From: JBFLYZ01 sp040756415
GTDB lineage: Bacteria > Bacteroidota > Bacteroidia > JADZBD01
NCBI GenBank assembly: GCA_040756415.1
Contig: JBFLYZ010000063.1
Coordinates: 1 to 19,552, forward strand
DNA length: 19,552 nucleotides
Direction of reading: 5' to 3'
Position numbers and translations under genes: made by a program. Under the pieces are notes generated by a model that was not told the origin of the DNA, did no database searches, and was given only the letters and a program-made list of their open reading frames with translations. This document shows positions 1 through 10,636 of the stretch, in pieces (within the stretch, counting starts at the first letter, position 1; every line of letters begins with the position of its first letter).

Positions 1-194
1 CAGTATTTTTACGAAAAATAATGACTCTGGTTTCCTTATTTATAGTATTATAGACGAACTTGAAAATATTCGAGATGAACCATGCCTTTCAGGCGTTTAG
101 GATTATTTTTCAATTAAAGCGCTCCTGGACCTGCGGTCCGGACAGAAAGCTCTTTGCCAATTAATTATTCACTAATTTTAAGGGCTCATTCTCC
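1..194. other. AT-rich region upstream of recN
   Basis: I find no supported gene here. One + frame stays open from base 2 to a stop at 110-112 (about 36 codons, no start visible) and could be the tail of an upstream gene, but its composition is AT-rich and I recognise nothing in it. Bases 125-141 form a small hairpin with a 7-pair stem (one G-T) and a TGC loop. No T-run follows it, so it is a poor terminator. A -7-like box TAATTTTA (173-180, one mismatch to TAnnTTTG) lies 14 bases before the recN start and may drive recN. Confidence 0.4.
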
Positions 195-1850
195 ATGCTC
201 CGCTCCCTTTCCATACAGAATTACGCGCTGATCGATAAACTGGAGATCGATTTTCCGGACGACCTTACGGTAATAACGGGCGAAACAGGCGCGGGGAAGT
301 CCATTTTACTCGGAGCTCTTTCGCTGATAGCGGGTAACCGGGCCGATATTCATGTCCTGCAGGATAAAAGCAGGAAATGCGTGGTTGAGGGAGTTTTCAA
401 CCTGGAAGGTTACGGTTTGAAGGATTTCTTTAGCCTGCACGAGCTCGATTATGCCGATGAAACGGTGGTTCGCAGGGAGATCAACCCCGAGGGCAAATCC
501 AGGGCCTTTATCAACGACACCCCGGTGAACCTTTCCGTATTGAAAGGGCTGGGCGACCGGCTCATCGACATCCACTCGCAGCACGAAACGCTTACCCTTC
601 ATTCTTCCGGATTCCAGATGGGGGTGGTGGATGCCTATGCGGGCCACGCTGAATTGCTGGAGAGCTACCGCAATGCCTATCGCGATTTCAGGAACGCTGA
701 ACAGCGCCTGGCCGAGCTCAGGGAAAAAGAGGCTCAGTCGAAGAAAGACCTGGACTATTTCCAGTTCCAGTTCTATGAGCTGGAAGATGCCCGGCTGAAA
801 GCTGGCGAACAGGCATCCATGGAGCAGGAACTTGAAACGCTCAGCAATACGGAAGAGATCAAAAAAGGCCTGAGCAGCGCTTCCCACCTGCTTGAGCACA
901 GCGAGACCAACCTGCTCTTCCTGCTGAACGAGGTAAGGTCAACGGTCGCTTCGCTCTCCCGCTTCAACCCCTCGCTTAAGGGGATCAGCGAGCGGATCAA
1001 CAGCGTTTATATCGAATTGAAGGATATCGCGGCCGACATTGCCGGTGCCGAAGAAAGCACGGTACACGACCCCCAGCGCATCGAGGAGCTCAATGAAAAG
1101 CTGGATGCCATTTACCGGCTGCAGAAGAAACACGGGGTAAATAAGGTAGAAGAGCTGCTCGAGATCAAAGAGGCCCTCAGCAACAAGCTGCTCGATATTA
1201 CATCGCTCGATGAGCAGATCAGCGCCCTGGAGAAAGAAGCCGCGAAGATGGGTAAGACCCTTGCACAGCAGGCGGCCAGGCTGTCGGCCGGCAGGGAAGC
1301 CGCCATTCCCGGGATAGAGCGGGAGATCGGGAAAATGCTGGCTTCGCTGGGCATTCCGCACGCGCGCTTCGCCATACAGCAGGAAAAGACGCAGGAGCCG
1401 GGCCCGAACGGGTCTGACCGGATCAGCTTCCTGTTCTCGGCAAACAAGGGAAGCGATGCCAGGGAGCTCAGCAAAGTGGCTTCGGGCGGAGAACTATCGA
1501 GGCTCATGCTGAGCATTAAGGCCCTGGTGGCGCGGCTGACGCGGCTGCCGGTCATCGTTTTCGATGAGATCGATACGGGCGTATCGGGCGAGGTGGCCAA
1601 CAGGGTGGGCGGCATCATGGAACAAATGGGCAAAGCCATGCAGGTGATCGTAATCACTCACCTGGCTCAAATAGCTAGCAAAGGCGACTCGCACCTGTTC
1701 GTATATAAGGAAATAAAAGGGGGAAAGACCTTTACCCGGATCAAAAAACTGGACCGGGAAGAGCGCGTGATGGAGATAGCGAAAATGCTGAGCACGGAAA
1801 ATCCCACACAGGCCGCCATTAAGAACGCCAAAGAACTATTGAATACTTAA
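195..1850 (+). CDS. recN: DNA repair protein RecN (SMC-like ATPase)
   Basis: RecN is a cytoplasmic SMC-family ATPase that gathers and protects DNA ends during recombinational double-strand-break repair. The N-terminal half-site has the Walker A motif GETGAGKS at residues 29-36. A long, charged, Leu/Glu/Lys-rich coiled-coil arm spans roughly residues 150-370. The C-terminal half carries the ABC signature SGGELSR (430-436), the Walker B stretch VIVFDEID (453-460), and the following ITHL switch region. The length of 551 residues is normal for the family. The start is firm because the first residues (MLRSLSIQNYALI) match the usual RecN N-terminus. It is the first gene of a compact + run: fabI begins 25 bases after its stop. 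I see no LexA-type operator that I could defend. Confidence 0.96.
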   Translation: MLRSLSIQNYALIDKLEIDFPDDLTVITGETGAGKSILLGALSLIAGNRADIHVLQDKSRKCVVEGVFNLEGYGLKDFFSLHELDYADETVVRREINPEGKSRAFINDTPVNLSVLKGLGDRLIDIHSQHETLTLHSSGFQMGVVDAYAGHAELLESYRNAYRDFRNAEQRLAELREKEAQSKKDLDYFQFQFYELEDARLKAGEQASMEQELETLSNTEEIKKGLSSASHLLEHSETNLLFLLNEVRSTVASLSRFNPSLKGISERINSVYIELKDIAADIAGAEESTVHDPQRIEELNEKLDAIYRLQKKHGVNKVEELLEIKEALSNKLLDITSLDEQISALEKEAAKMGKTLAQQAARLSAGREAAIPGIEREIGKMLASLGIPHARFAIQQEKTQEPGPNGSDRISFLFSANKGSDARELSKVASGGELSRLMLSIKALVARLTRLPVIVFDEIDTGVSGEVANRVGGIMEQMGKAMQVIVITHLAQIASKGDSHLFVYKEIKGGKTFTRIKKLDREERVMEIAKMLSTENPTQAAIKNAKELLNT

Positions 1851-1851
1851 T

Positions 1852-1859
1852 TATATTTG
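1852..1859 (+). promoter_or_regulatory. Candidate Bacteroidota -7 box for fabI
   Basis: TATATTTG fits the phylum's TAnnTTTG -7 consensus exactly and lies 16 bases before the fabI start, within the 25-base recN-fabI gap. I see no clear TTG-type -33 element at the expected distance, so this is an inference. If active, the fabI leader would be only about 10 bases. It would let fabI be expressed independently of recN. Confidence 0.4.
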
Positions 1860-1875
1860 CCAAAAGCAACGCTGT

Positions 1876-2691
1876 ATGTCGAACAATCTACTGAAAGGTA
1901 AACGCGGTATCATCTCGGGGGCGCTCGATCAGAATTCCATCGCCTGGAAAGTGGCGGAGAAAGCCCACGCGCAGGGGGCGAAGTTCACGCTCACCAATGC
2001 GCCCATCGCCATGCGTATGGGCGAGATCAAAAAGCTGGCCGAGCAGTGCGGGGCGGAGATCATACCTGCCGATGCCACCAGCGTGGAGGAACTGGGGACG
2101 CTTTTCAGCCGCTCGCAGGAAGTGCTGGGCGGCAAGATCGATTTCGTGCTGCACTCCATCGGTATGTCGCCCAATGTGCGCAAGAACATTCCCTATACGG
2201 AGCTGAATTACGAGTTCTATATGAAATCGATCGATGTTTCAGCCATGTCGCTGCACAAGATGCTGAGCGTAGCCTTTAAGCAGGACGCCATGAGCGAATG
2301 GGGTAGCGTGGTGGCCTTATCGTATATAGCCGCGCAAAAGACCTATCCTTTTTACAGCGATATGGCCGAGGCCAAGGCCATGCTCGAATCCATCGTGCGC
2401 AGTTTTGGCTATCATTACGGCAAGAAAAACAAAGTGCGGGTGAACTCGGTTTCGCAATCGCCTACCAAGACCACTGCGGGAAGCGGGATCAAGGGCTTTG
2501 AAGATTTCTTCAACTTTGCCGATTCGCTATCGCCCCTCGGTAACGCGAGCGCTGAGTCCTGTGCCGATTATTGCATAACCCTGTTCTCTGACCTGACCCG
2601 GATGGTTACCATGCAGAACCTCTACCATGACGGGGGCTATTCCACAACAGGCGTGAGCATGGAAGCCATGGCCAAATTTTCAGGTAAATAA
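1876..2691 (+). CDS. fabI: Enoyl-ACP reductase [NADH] FabI
   Basis: FabI reduces trans-2-enoyl-ACP to acyl-ACP with NAD(P)H, the last step of each cycle of type II fatty acid synthesis in the cytoplasm. It belongs to the short-chain dehydrogenase fold. The N-terminal cofactor region (KGKRGIISGALDQNSIAW) has the FabI-type spaced glycine/alanine pattern. The catalytic set Y150, Y160 and K167 shows the FabI spacing Y-x6-K, with an extra upstream Tyr. The SQSPTKTTAGSG loop near residue 205 is the substrate-binding loop, and the C-terminus carries the HDGGYSTTG motif. The length of 271 residues is typical, and the sequence reads like other Bacteroidota FabI proteins. Eight bases separate it from the next gene, so the two are probably co-transcribed. 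This is the enzyme class targeted by triclosan; no resistance change is called here. Confidence 0.95.
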   Translation: MSNNLLKGKRGIISGALDQNSIAWKVAEKAHAQGAKFTLTNAPIAMRMGEIKKLAEQCGAEIIPADATSVEELGTLFSRSQEVLGGKIDFVLHSIGMSPNVRKNIPYTELNYEFYMKSIDVSAMSLHKMLSVAFKQDAMSEWGSVVALSYIAAQKTYPFYSDMAEAKAMLESIVRSFGYHYGKKNKVRVNSVSQSPTKTTAGSGIKGFEDFFNFADSLSPLGNASAESCADYCITLFSDLTRMVTMQNLYHDGGYSTTGVSMEAMAKFSGK

Positions 2692-2699
2692 CATAGCCT

Positions 2700-3341
2700 A
2701 TGCGGATAAAGCTGCTGGTATTGCCGTTGATCCTGGCCTTTGGCGCATATGGGCAGGAAGGGCTCAGGGGCCTGGTGAAACTCGATTTCCAGGTGCCGCA
2801 GCCCACATCCAACAAGGCCTTTAAGGAAAGCTTTACCGGGATAATGGACCTCAGCGGATCGCTCTGCCTTTCCATCAGGGGCTTCAATTTCGGTGGCTTT
2901 TACCGTTACAAGCAGTTCCAGGTACAGGCCAATAAAATAGCGAACATCACCACCGTTCAGATGGTACATGGTACGGGGCTACGGCTGGGCTACGATCACT
3001 GGATCTCCGATAAAAGCATATTTTCCTCATCGATCAATATCGGATATAACTGGATCAGCTACAACCGCGTTTCCTGCCAGGGGCAGGCCCCGGCACCTTT
3101 CAAAGAAACGGGGATCAGCCTGGAGCCCAATGCCAATATCTATTTCCTGATCGATGACGGGTTCGGCATAGGGCTGATGGCATCGTATCACGTGCTGACC
3201 TATGCCTTTGATCCCGCGCCCATCTGCCTGGACCAGTTCCATACCTATAACGACTCCGACAAACAGGGGCTTACACAGGGCTTCAGCTTCGGATTCTGCG
3301 TCTACTACGATCTGGCGCGGGAAGCTTCATCGGATTACTGA
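2700..3341 (+). CDS. Exported, probable outer-membrane beta-barrel protein, function unknown
   Basis: I do not recognise a named family. The first 18 or so residues form a clear Sec signal peptide (MRIKLLVLPLILAFGAYGQ), with likely cleavage around the Gly18-Gln19 junction. The mature 195 residues are rich in alternating aromatic and small residues, for example GFNFGGFYRYKQF, and SSINIGYNWISYN and FGIGLMASYHVL further on. This pattern is expected of amphipathic beta-strands in a small outer-membrane barrel. Four Cys occur in the mature part, near residues 56, 126, 176 and 200. It starts 8 bases after the fabI stop and is the last gene before a strong hairpin terminator, so it is likely read with fabI. 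Placement next to fabI suggests an envelope protein, but no specific role can be inferred. Confidence 0.72.
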   Translation: MRIKLLVLPLILAFGAYGQEGLRGLVKLDFQVPQPTSNKAFKESFTGIMDLSGSLCLSIRGFNFGGFYRYKQFQVQANKIANITTVQMVHGTGLRLGYDHWISDKSIFSSSINIGYNWISYNRVSCQGQAPAPFKETGISLEPNANIYFLIDDGFGIGLMASYHVLTYAFDPAPICLDQFHTYNDSDKQGLTQGFSFGFCVYYDLAREASSDY

Positions 3342-3366
3342 TCGCGCCTGATATGGTATAAAAATC

Positions 3367-3390
3367 AAAGGGAGCGTTTCCGCTCCCTTT
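3367..3390. terminator. Shared bidirectional terminator between + operon and clpC
   Basis: AAAGGGAGCG (3367-3376) and CGCTCCCTTT (3381-3390) form a perfect 10-pair stem with a TTTC loop. On the + strand it is followed by a T/C-rich tract, and on the - strand its A-side becomes a U-tract. It sits 25 bases after the + gene's stop and 3 bases past the clpC stop, so it probably ends both convergent transcripts. Confidence 0.88.
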
Positions 3391-3393
3391 TTC

Positions 3394-5937
<2,544 letters not shown>

Positions 5938-5970
5938 ACCTTTTGTTTTCCTTTTTTTCGGGGACTTTGT

Positions 5971-5986
5971 TTGTTAAAGTTAACAA
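5971..5986. promoter_or_regulatory. Operator-like palindrome upstream of clpC
   Basis: TTGTTAA-AG-TTAACAA is a perfect 7+7 inverted repeat with a 2-base spacer. A 2-base loop makes an RNA hairpin unlikely, so a dimeric DNA-binding protein is the better reading. It lies between the predicted clpC -7 box and the clpC start, where a bound repressor could block transcription. The AT-rich surroundings raise the chance of coincidence. Confidence 0.35.
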
Positions 5987-5999
5987 TTTTTATTTATGC

Positions 6000-6007
6000 C
6001 AAAAATA
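6000..6007 (-). promoter_or_regulatory. Candidate -7 box for clpC
   Basis: Read on the - strand, these bases are TATTTTTG, an exact match to TAnnTTTG, 62 bases upstream of the clpC start. No convincing TTG -33 partner is seen. The implied start of transcription is near 5994, leaving a leader of about 55 bases that contains the TTGTTAA palindrome. Confidence 0.5.
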
Positions 6008-6169
6008 CATTTCGTCTATCGGCACCCTTTGTTTTTATACTGTTAATTTTCAACTGATTTTTGTTAATAATTAAACCGGGAAAACGACAAATTTTAAGTA
6101 TTTTCGGGCTTCTTTTTATACTACGTTACAGAGCTACAAATATTGTGCTGAAAAGTCAAAACTTACATT

Positions 6170-8764
6170 ATGGCAGGAGAGAAAATCATTCCGATCAACA
6201 TTGAAGATGAGATGAAGACCGCGTACATCGATTATTCGATGTCGGTCATCGTGTCGCGCGCCCTACCTGACGTACGCGATGGGCTGAAGCCCGTTCACCG
6301 CAGGGTGCTGTACGGGATGCTGGAGCTGGGCGTGCTGTCAAATCGTCCATACAAGAAATCAGCGAGGATAGTAGGGGAGGTGCTGGGCAAATACCACCCG
6401 CATGGCGATACATCCGTTTATGATACCATGGTGCGCATGGCCCAGGACTGGAGCCTGCGCTACCCGCTGATCGATGGCCAGGGTAATTTCGGCTCCATCG
6501 ATGGCGACAGCCCGGCTGCCATGCGTTATACCGAGGCCCGCCTGAAGAAGATTGCCGAGGAAATGCTGGCGGATATCGAGAAGAACACGGTCGATTTTCG
6601 CCCCAACTTCGATGACTCGCTCGAAGAGCCCACCGTTCTGCCGGCCAAAATACCCAATCTGCTCGTTAACGGGGCCTCCGGCATCGCTGTGGGCATGGCC
6701 ACCAATATGCCTCCCCACAACCTGGGCGAGATACTGGATGCGGCCATAGCCCTGATCGATGACCGGGAGATCGACCTGGCCGGGCTGATGAAATACGTAA
6801 AAGCCCCCGATTTCCCCACAGGAGGCATTATTTACGGCTACGAAGGCGTAAAGGACGCATTCGCGACCGGCAGGGGAAGGGTGGTGCTGCGCGCCAAGGC
6901 CCTTATCGAAACCCATGGCGACCGCGAACGCATTATCGTTTCAGAAATACCCTACCAGGTCAATAAGGCGGATATGATCAAGAAGACCGCTGACCTGATC
7001 AATGAAAAGAAGCTGGAAGGCATCAGCGATATACGCGATGAATCGGACCGTGACGGGATGCGCATCGTGTACGAGCTGAAACGGGACGCCATTCCCAATG
7101 TTGTATTAAACAATTTATTTAAATATACTGAGCTACAGACCTCATTTAGTGTAAACAACATCGCGCTGGTGAAGGGCAGGCCCATGCTCCTGAACCTCAA
7201 GCAACTGCTGGGCTATTATGTAGAGCACAGGCATGACGTGCTGATCCGCAGAACGCGGTTCGACCTGGATGAGGCCGAAAAGCGCGCCCATATCCTGCAG
7301 GGTTACCTCATCGCCCTCGATCACCTGGACGAGGTGATCAAGCTCATTCGCGAATCGGCCACGCCCGATGACGCCAAGAACGGGCTGATGACCTCTTTCG
7401 GGATGAGCGAGATACAGGCCAAGGCCGTTCTCGAGCTGAGGCTGCGCGTGCTGACCGGACTGGAGCGCGACAAGATCAAGGCCGAATACGATGACCTGAT
7501 GAAGCTCATCGCCTTCCTGAAAGAAGTGCTGGAGGATGAGGTGATGCGCATGGAGCTGCTGAAGGATGAGATGCGCGAGATGAAAGAGAAATACGGTGAC
7601 GGGCGCAAAACGGTGATCGAATATGCAGCGGGCGACTTCCGCATGGAGGATATGATAGCCGATGAGGATGTGGTGATCACCATATCGCATATGGGCTACA
7701 TCAAGCGCACCCCGCTCGATGAATACCGCAGGCAGGGCAGGGGAGGCATGGGCTCGAAAGGCAGCGCTACCCGCGAAGAGGATTTCCTGGAGCACCTGTT
7801 CATCGCGTCAACCCACAATTACCTGATGTTCTTCACCGAGCAGGGAAGCTGCTTCTGGCTGCGCGCCTTCGAGGTGCCCGAAGGCAATAAAGCCTCCAAA
7901 GGCCGGCCTATACAGAACCTCATCAACCTGCCCCCGGGCGACAAGGTGAGGGCCTACATCAACGTGAAAACGCTCGAAGACCAGGACTACATCAACAACA
8001 ATTACATTGTGATGTGCACCAAGAACGGTGTGGTGAAGAAGACCACGCTGGAAGCTTACTCGCGCCCGCGCGCGAACGGCATCAACGCCATCACCGTACG
8101 TGACGGAGACACCCTGATCGAGGCCCTGCTGACCGATGGCAAGAGCGAGATCATGATCGCCTCGCGCTTCGGCAAGGTGGTGCGCTTCAACGAATCGACC
8201 GTGCGGCCTATGGGTCGCAACGCCTCGGGCGTGAGGGGCATTAACCTGGATGATGAAGGCGGGCAGGGTAACGAGGTGATCGGCATGATCGCCATCTCTG
8301 ACAAGAACACCGATGTGCTGGTGGCCGCTGAGAAAGGATTGGGCAAGCGCTCCGAACTGGAGGAATACCGCGCCACCAACCGCGGAGGAAAAGGGGTGAA
8401 GACCATCAAGATCACGGATAAGACCGGCTACCTGGTGGCCATTAAGGCGGTGACCGATAAGGACGACCTGATGATCATCACCAAATCGGGCATCACCATA
8501 CGCCTGGCCATTTCCGACCTGCGCGTAATGGGCCGGGCCACGCAGGGCGTGAAACTGATCAATATCCGCGAGGATGACGAGATAGCCGCGGTGGCCAAGA
8601 TCGATGTGGAGGACGAGAAGAAGGAGGAATATGGAAACGCGGGCGATAAGGCGTCAGTCAATACAGGCAACGAAAGCCCAGCGGCCGATGAAGGCAGCAC
8701 GGACGGGGGCGAAAACGGAACGGATATTGATAACGCCCATGACAACAACGAAAACAACCCTTAA
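6170..8764 (+). CDS. gyrA: DNA gyrase subunit A
   Basis: GyrA is the breakage-reunion subunit of the A2B2 gyrase, which introduces negative supercoils using ATP hydrolysed by GyrB. The N-terminal region holds the quinolone-contact segment GKYHPHGDTSVYD (73-85), with T81 and D85 at the positions of E. coli S83 and D87. The active-site Tyr is Y120 in AMRYTEAR. The C-terminal beta-pinwheel runs from about residue 510 to 815 and carries a GyrA-box at 522-528 reading QGRGGMG instead of the textbook QRRGGKG. The presence of a box and of the full pinwheel favours GyrA over ParC. The last 50 residues are an acidic, Asn/Gly/Glu-rich disordered tail. The length of 864 residues is normal. A secreted TPR protein starts 4 bases after the stop, so the two are probably co-transcribed. 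Confidence 0.96.
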   Translation: MAGEKIIPINIEDEMKTAYIDYSMSVIVSRALPDVRDGLKPVHRRVLYGMLELGVLSNRPYKKSARIVGEVLGKYHPHGDTSVYDTMVRMAQDWSLRYPLIDGQGNFGSIDGDSPAAMRYTEARLKKIAEEMLADIEKNTVDFRPNFDDSLEEPTVLPAKIPNLLVNGASGIAVGMATNMPPHNLGEILDAAIALIDDREIDLAGLMKYVKAPDFPTGGIIYGYEGVKDAFATGRGRVVLRAKALIETHGDRERIIVSEIPYQVNKADMIKKTADLINEKKLEGISDIRDESDRDGMRIVYELKRDAIPNVVLNNLFKYTELQTSFSVNNIALVKGRPMLLNLKQLLGYYVEHRHDVLIRRTRFDLDEAEKRAHILQGYLIALDHLDEVIKLIRESATPDDAKNGLMTSFGMSEIQAKAVLELRLRVLTGLERDKIKAEYDDLMKLIAFLKEVLEDEVMRMELLKDEMREMKEKYGDGRKTVIEYAAGDFRMEDMIADEDVVITISHMGYIKRTPLDEYRRQGRGGMGSKGSATREEDFLEHLFIASTHNYLMFFTEQGSCFWLRAFEVPEGNKASKGRPIQNLINLPPGDKVRAYINVKTLEDQDYINNNYIVMCTKNGVVKKTTLEAYSRPRANGINAITVRDGDTLIEALLTDGKSEIMIASRFGKVVRFNESTVRPMGRNASGVRGINLDDEGGQGNEVIGMIAISDKNTDVLVAAEKGLGKRSELEEYRATNRGGKGVKTIKITDKTGYLVAIKAVTDKDDLMIITKSGITIRLAISDLRVMGRATQGVKLINIREDDEIAAVAKIDVEDEKKEEYGNAGDKASVNTGNESPAADEGSTDGGENGTDIDNAHDNNENNP

Positions 8765-8768
8765 GCGT

Positions 8769-10037
8769 ATGAAAAAACTGCTCTTAGTATTTGCCGCTTT
8801 GCTCTTCATCGGAGAAAAGCTCTCAGCGCAGAACAATAACCTTACATCGGCCGTGATGTATTACCAGGGATACCTCAAATCAAAGGACCCCGAAGAGCTG
8901 AGCAAGGCCAAGGCCAGGATCGACTCGGCCTCCAAGCACCCCGACACGCAGAACAAGGCCAAAACCTGGTACTACCGCGGTGAGATCTACTATATGCTGT
9001 TCAGCTCCAAATGGCAGAAGCTGAAGGAGGCCAGCATAGAGAACGACAATAAGAAGAAAGAGGACGAGGCCTTCCGCCTGGTGGATATGAGCGAGCTGGA
9101 GACCTCGCTGGCCGCTTATAAAAAATGCATGGAGCTGGACGCGAAGAAGGATTACCCCGATGCCAAGAAGAAAACGGGCATGTACTCGGCTTTTTTTTCG
9201 AATAAGGCTATTGCCCTGTATAACGCCAAGAAATTCGAAGATGCGGGCGCTTTCTTTGAAAAATCGGCAGAGATCAACCAGTCGTACATGGGAAGCATAG
9301 ATACCGCATCCATCGATAACGCTGCGCTGGCTTACGGCAAGGCCAAGAACTACGACAAATCCATACAGATGTACAACAAGCTGCTGGACCTGAAGTATAA
9401 AAAAGAGATGAGCTACGCGCTTATGCTCGAGATCCTGAATCTGAAGGGAGATGATGCGGGGTATAAGTCAACCCTTACAAAAGCCAGAGCAGAATTCCCT
9501 AATAACTACGATTTTATAGTATCTGAATTAAATATATTCCTGAAGGAAGGCAAATCGGAGGAGGCCATAGCCAGCATCAACAAGGCCATTGAAAAGGAGC
9601 CCAAGAACTACCAGTTGTACCTGGTGCTGGGCCAGACCTATACGAAAATGGCCTTTCCCAAGGACAAGGACAATAAGGACCTGCCCAAGCCCGCCAACTT
9701 TGACGACCTGGTGAAAAAGGCCACCGAGGCCTTTACCAAGGCCCACGAGCTGAAGCCTGACGATTTCAAAGTGAATTACAGCATAGGCGCCTTTTACAAT
9801 AACCTGGGAGCCGGCAAGATGAAAGCCGCGCAGGATGAAAAAGACATGAAAAAGGCCGCTGCCATGGAAAACGAGGCCGTGGAGATATTTAAAAAGGCCA
9901 TACCGTACCTGGAAAAGGCCCACGACATAGATAAGGGCGACCGCGATACCATGAAGGCTTTGAAACAGCTATACGCCAAAACCGGGCAGGCCGATAGCCC
10001 CAAGTACAAGGAGATAGAGGACCTGCTGAAAAACTAA
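8769..10037 (+). CDS. Secreted tetratricopeptide-repeat protein
   Basis: This 422-residue protein begins with a signal peptide (MKKLLLVFAALLFIGEKLSA) and likely cleavage before Gln21, which places it in the periplasm or at the outer membrane. The rest is helical and repeat-built. TPR-like units are visible around residues 140-175 (SNKAIALYNAKKFEDAGAFF), 183-210, 248-280 (LKEGKSEEAIASINKAI) and 315-390. The composition is rich in Lys, Ala and Glu. I chose the ATG at 8769 because the signal peptide starts exactly there; the frame remains open upstream to 8604 but only as an overlap inside gyrA. TPR proteins usually scaffold protein complexes, and no partner is evident. It follows gyrA by 4 bases, an arrangement I associate with Bacteroidota gyrA loci, and ends before a strong terminator. 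Confidence 0.85.
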   Translation: MKKLLLVFAALLFIGEKLSAQNNNLTSAVMYYQGYLKSKDPEELSKAKARIDSASKHPDTQNKAKTWYYRGEIYYMLFSSKWQKLKEASIENDNKKKEDEAFRLVDMSELETSLAAYKKCMELDAKKDYPDAKKKTGMYSAFFSNKAIALYNAKKFEDAGAFFEKSAEINQSYMGSIDTASIDNAALAYGKAKNYDKSIQMYNKLLDLKYKKEMSYALMLEILNLKGDDAGYKSTLTKARAEFPNNYDFIVSELNIFLKEGKSEEAIASINKAIEKEPKNYQLYLVLGQTYTKMAFPKDKDNKDLPKPANFDDLVKKATEAFTKAHELKPDDFKVNYSIGAFYNNLGAGKMKAAQDEKDMKKAAAMENEAVEIFKKAIPYLEKAHDIDKGDRDTMKALKQLYAKTGQADSPKYKEIEDLLKN

Positions 10038-10047
10038 GACCGATGAG

Positions 10048-10077
10048 AAAATCCCGTTCAGAAGACGGGATTTTTTT
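10048..10077 (+). terminator. Terminator of the gyrA-TPR operon
   Basis: AAAATCCCGT (10048-10057) pairs perfectly with ACGGGATTTT (10065-10074) around a 7-base loop, and the T-run continues to 10077. It starts 10 bases after the TPR gene stop. On the - strand it also has a short T-run and could serve the convergent gene at 10193-10624. Confidence 0.9.
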
Positions 10078-10192
10078 ATCCACTTAAGTAAAAACTGTGT
10101 TGCGATAAAATAGAGTAAAGTGCTTAATATTAAAATATTATAATTTAACATAATATTAATTATATTCCTTTTGTGGCAAGTATTATAAACCG
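10078..10192. other. Very AT-rich spacer
   Basis: This holds no gene that I can support. A 9-base inverted repeat (TTAATATTA at 10124-10132, TAATATTAA at 10151-10159) is present, but in such AT-rich DNA it is weak evidence of function. Confidence 0.4.
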
Positions 10193-10624
10193 CTAAAAGT
10201 CTTGCTGGAATACATCCTTACAGCCCTTATACATAGCCTTTATCGGCTGCATATGGTAATCCCATAGTTTTTTCCACACCTGGCGCTCGCGCCTGCCGGT
10301 GTACGGCAAAAAATGATACCAGCGGTAGCCCAGGCGGCTGTAATAATCCTTCACCAGGCCTTTATAGCCGTATTTCGCGGCCAGCATGCCCGCCATATGC
10401 CGGCTGCACCAGGCCTCGCGGTGCGCAAAGAACAATTTCAGGCTGAAGCCCCGCCTGAGCAGTATGCGCTCAGCCTTGCGGTAACGCAGGTATTTTAACA
10501 GGCCCGCAGCCAAGGCAAGCACGACCAGGATAAGACCCATGCTGTTCTGAACAAACGCAAGACCCAGCAAAACTGCCGTATTGGGGATCAATCCCGCCAT
10601 AAAATACTCCCGCACGCGTCCCAT
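10193..10624 (-). CDS. Small membrane protein, function unknown
   Basis: I do not recognise this 143-residue protein. Residues 9-25 and 28-45 are two hydrophobic stretches separated by a short polar turn (QNS), consistent with a transmembrane hairpin. A strongly basic segment (KYLRYRKAERILLRRGF) follows directly and should stay cytoplasmic by the positive-inside rule. The C-terminal 80 residues are soluble-looking, aromatic and basic, with many Tyr and Trp (for example SRLGYRWYHFLPY), and no catalytic motif is visible. Met9 is an alternative start that would shorten the protein by 8 residues. It is alone on its strand: convergent with the gyrA-TPR operon and divergent from the lipoprotein at 10806. 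A hairpin at 10637-10652 lies 12 bases before its start and might affect translation. Confidence 0.62.
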   Translation of the reverse strand: MGRVREYFMAGLIPNTAVLLGLAFVQNSMGLILVVLALAAGLLKYLRYRKAERILLRRGFSLKLFFAHREAWCSRHMAGMLAAKYGYKGLVKDYYSRLGYRWYHFLPYTGRRERQVWKKLWDYHMQPIKAMYKGCKDVFQQDF

Positions 10625-10636
10625 CCTTCACTTATC

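Larger units (their letters stand above)
5938..6169. promoter_or_regulatory. Divergent clpC/gyrA control region
   Basis: This 232-base AT-rich gap carries the promoters of both clpC (-) and gyrA (+). TTGTTAA-type heptamers occur at 5971-5977, 6040-6046 (first base C) and 6061-6067, and one is part of a symmetric site described separately. A second palindrome, TTAAT-A-ATTAA, lies at 6064-6074. For gyrA I see only a partial -7 box (TATTTTCG at 6099-6106) about 63 bases before the start, so its promoter is not resolved. No CIRCE heat-shock element is visible. Confidence 0.6.

Noticed and set aside
2..112. Short open stretch that might be the tail of an upstream gene
   Set aside because: It is AT-rich, has no recognisable ending and no start in the window, so it cannot be told from chance.
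8604..8768. Upstream extension of the secreted TPR protein into gyrA
   Set aside because: The extension is Arg/Thr-rich and would bury the clear signal peptide that starts at 8769.
10124..10159. AT inverted repeat as an operator or terminator
   Set aside because: The arms are simple AT sequence in an extremely AT-rich spacer, so chance is a sufficient explanation.
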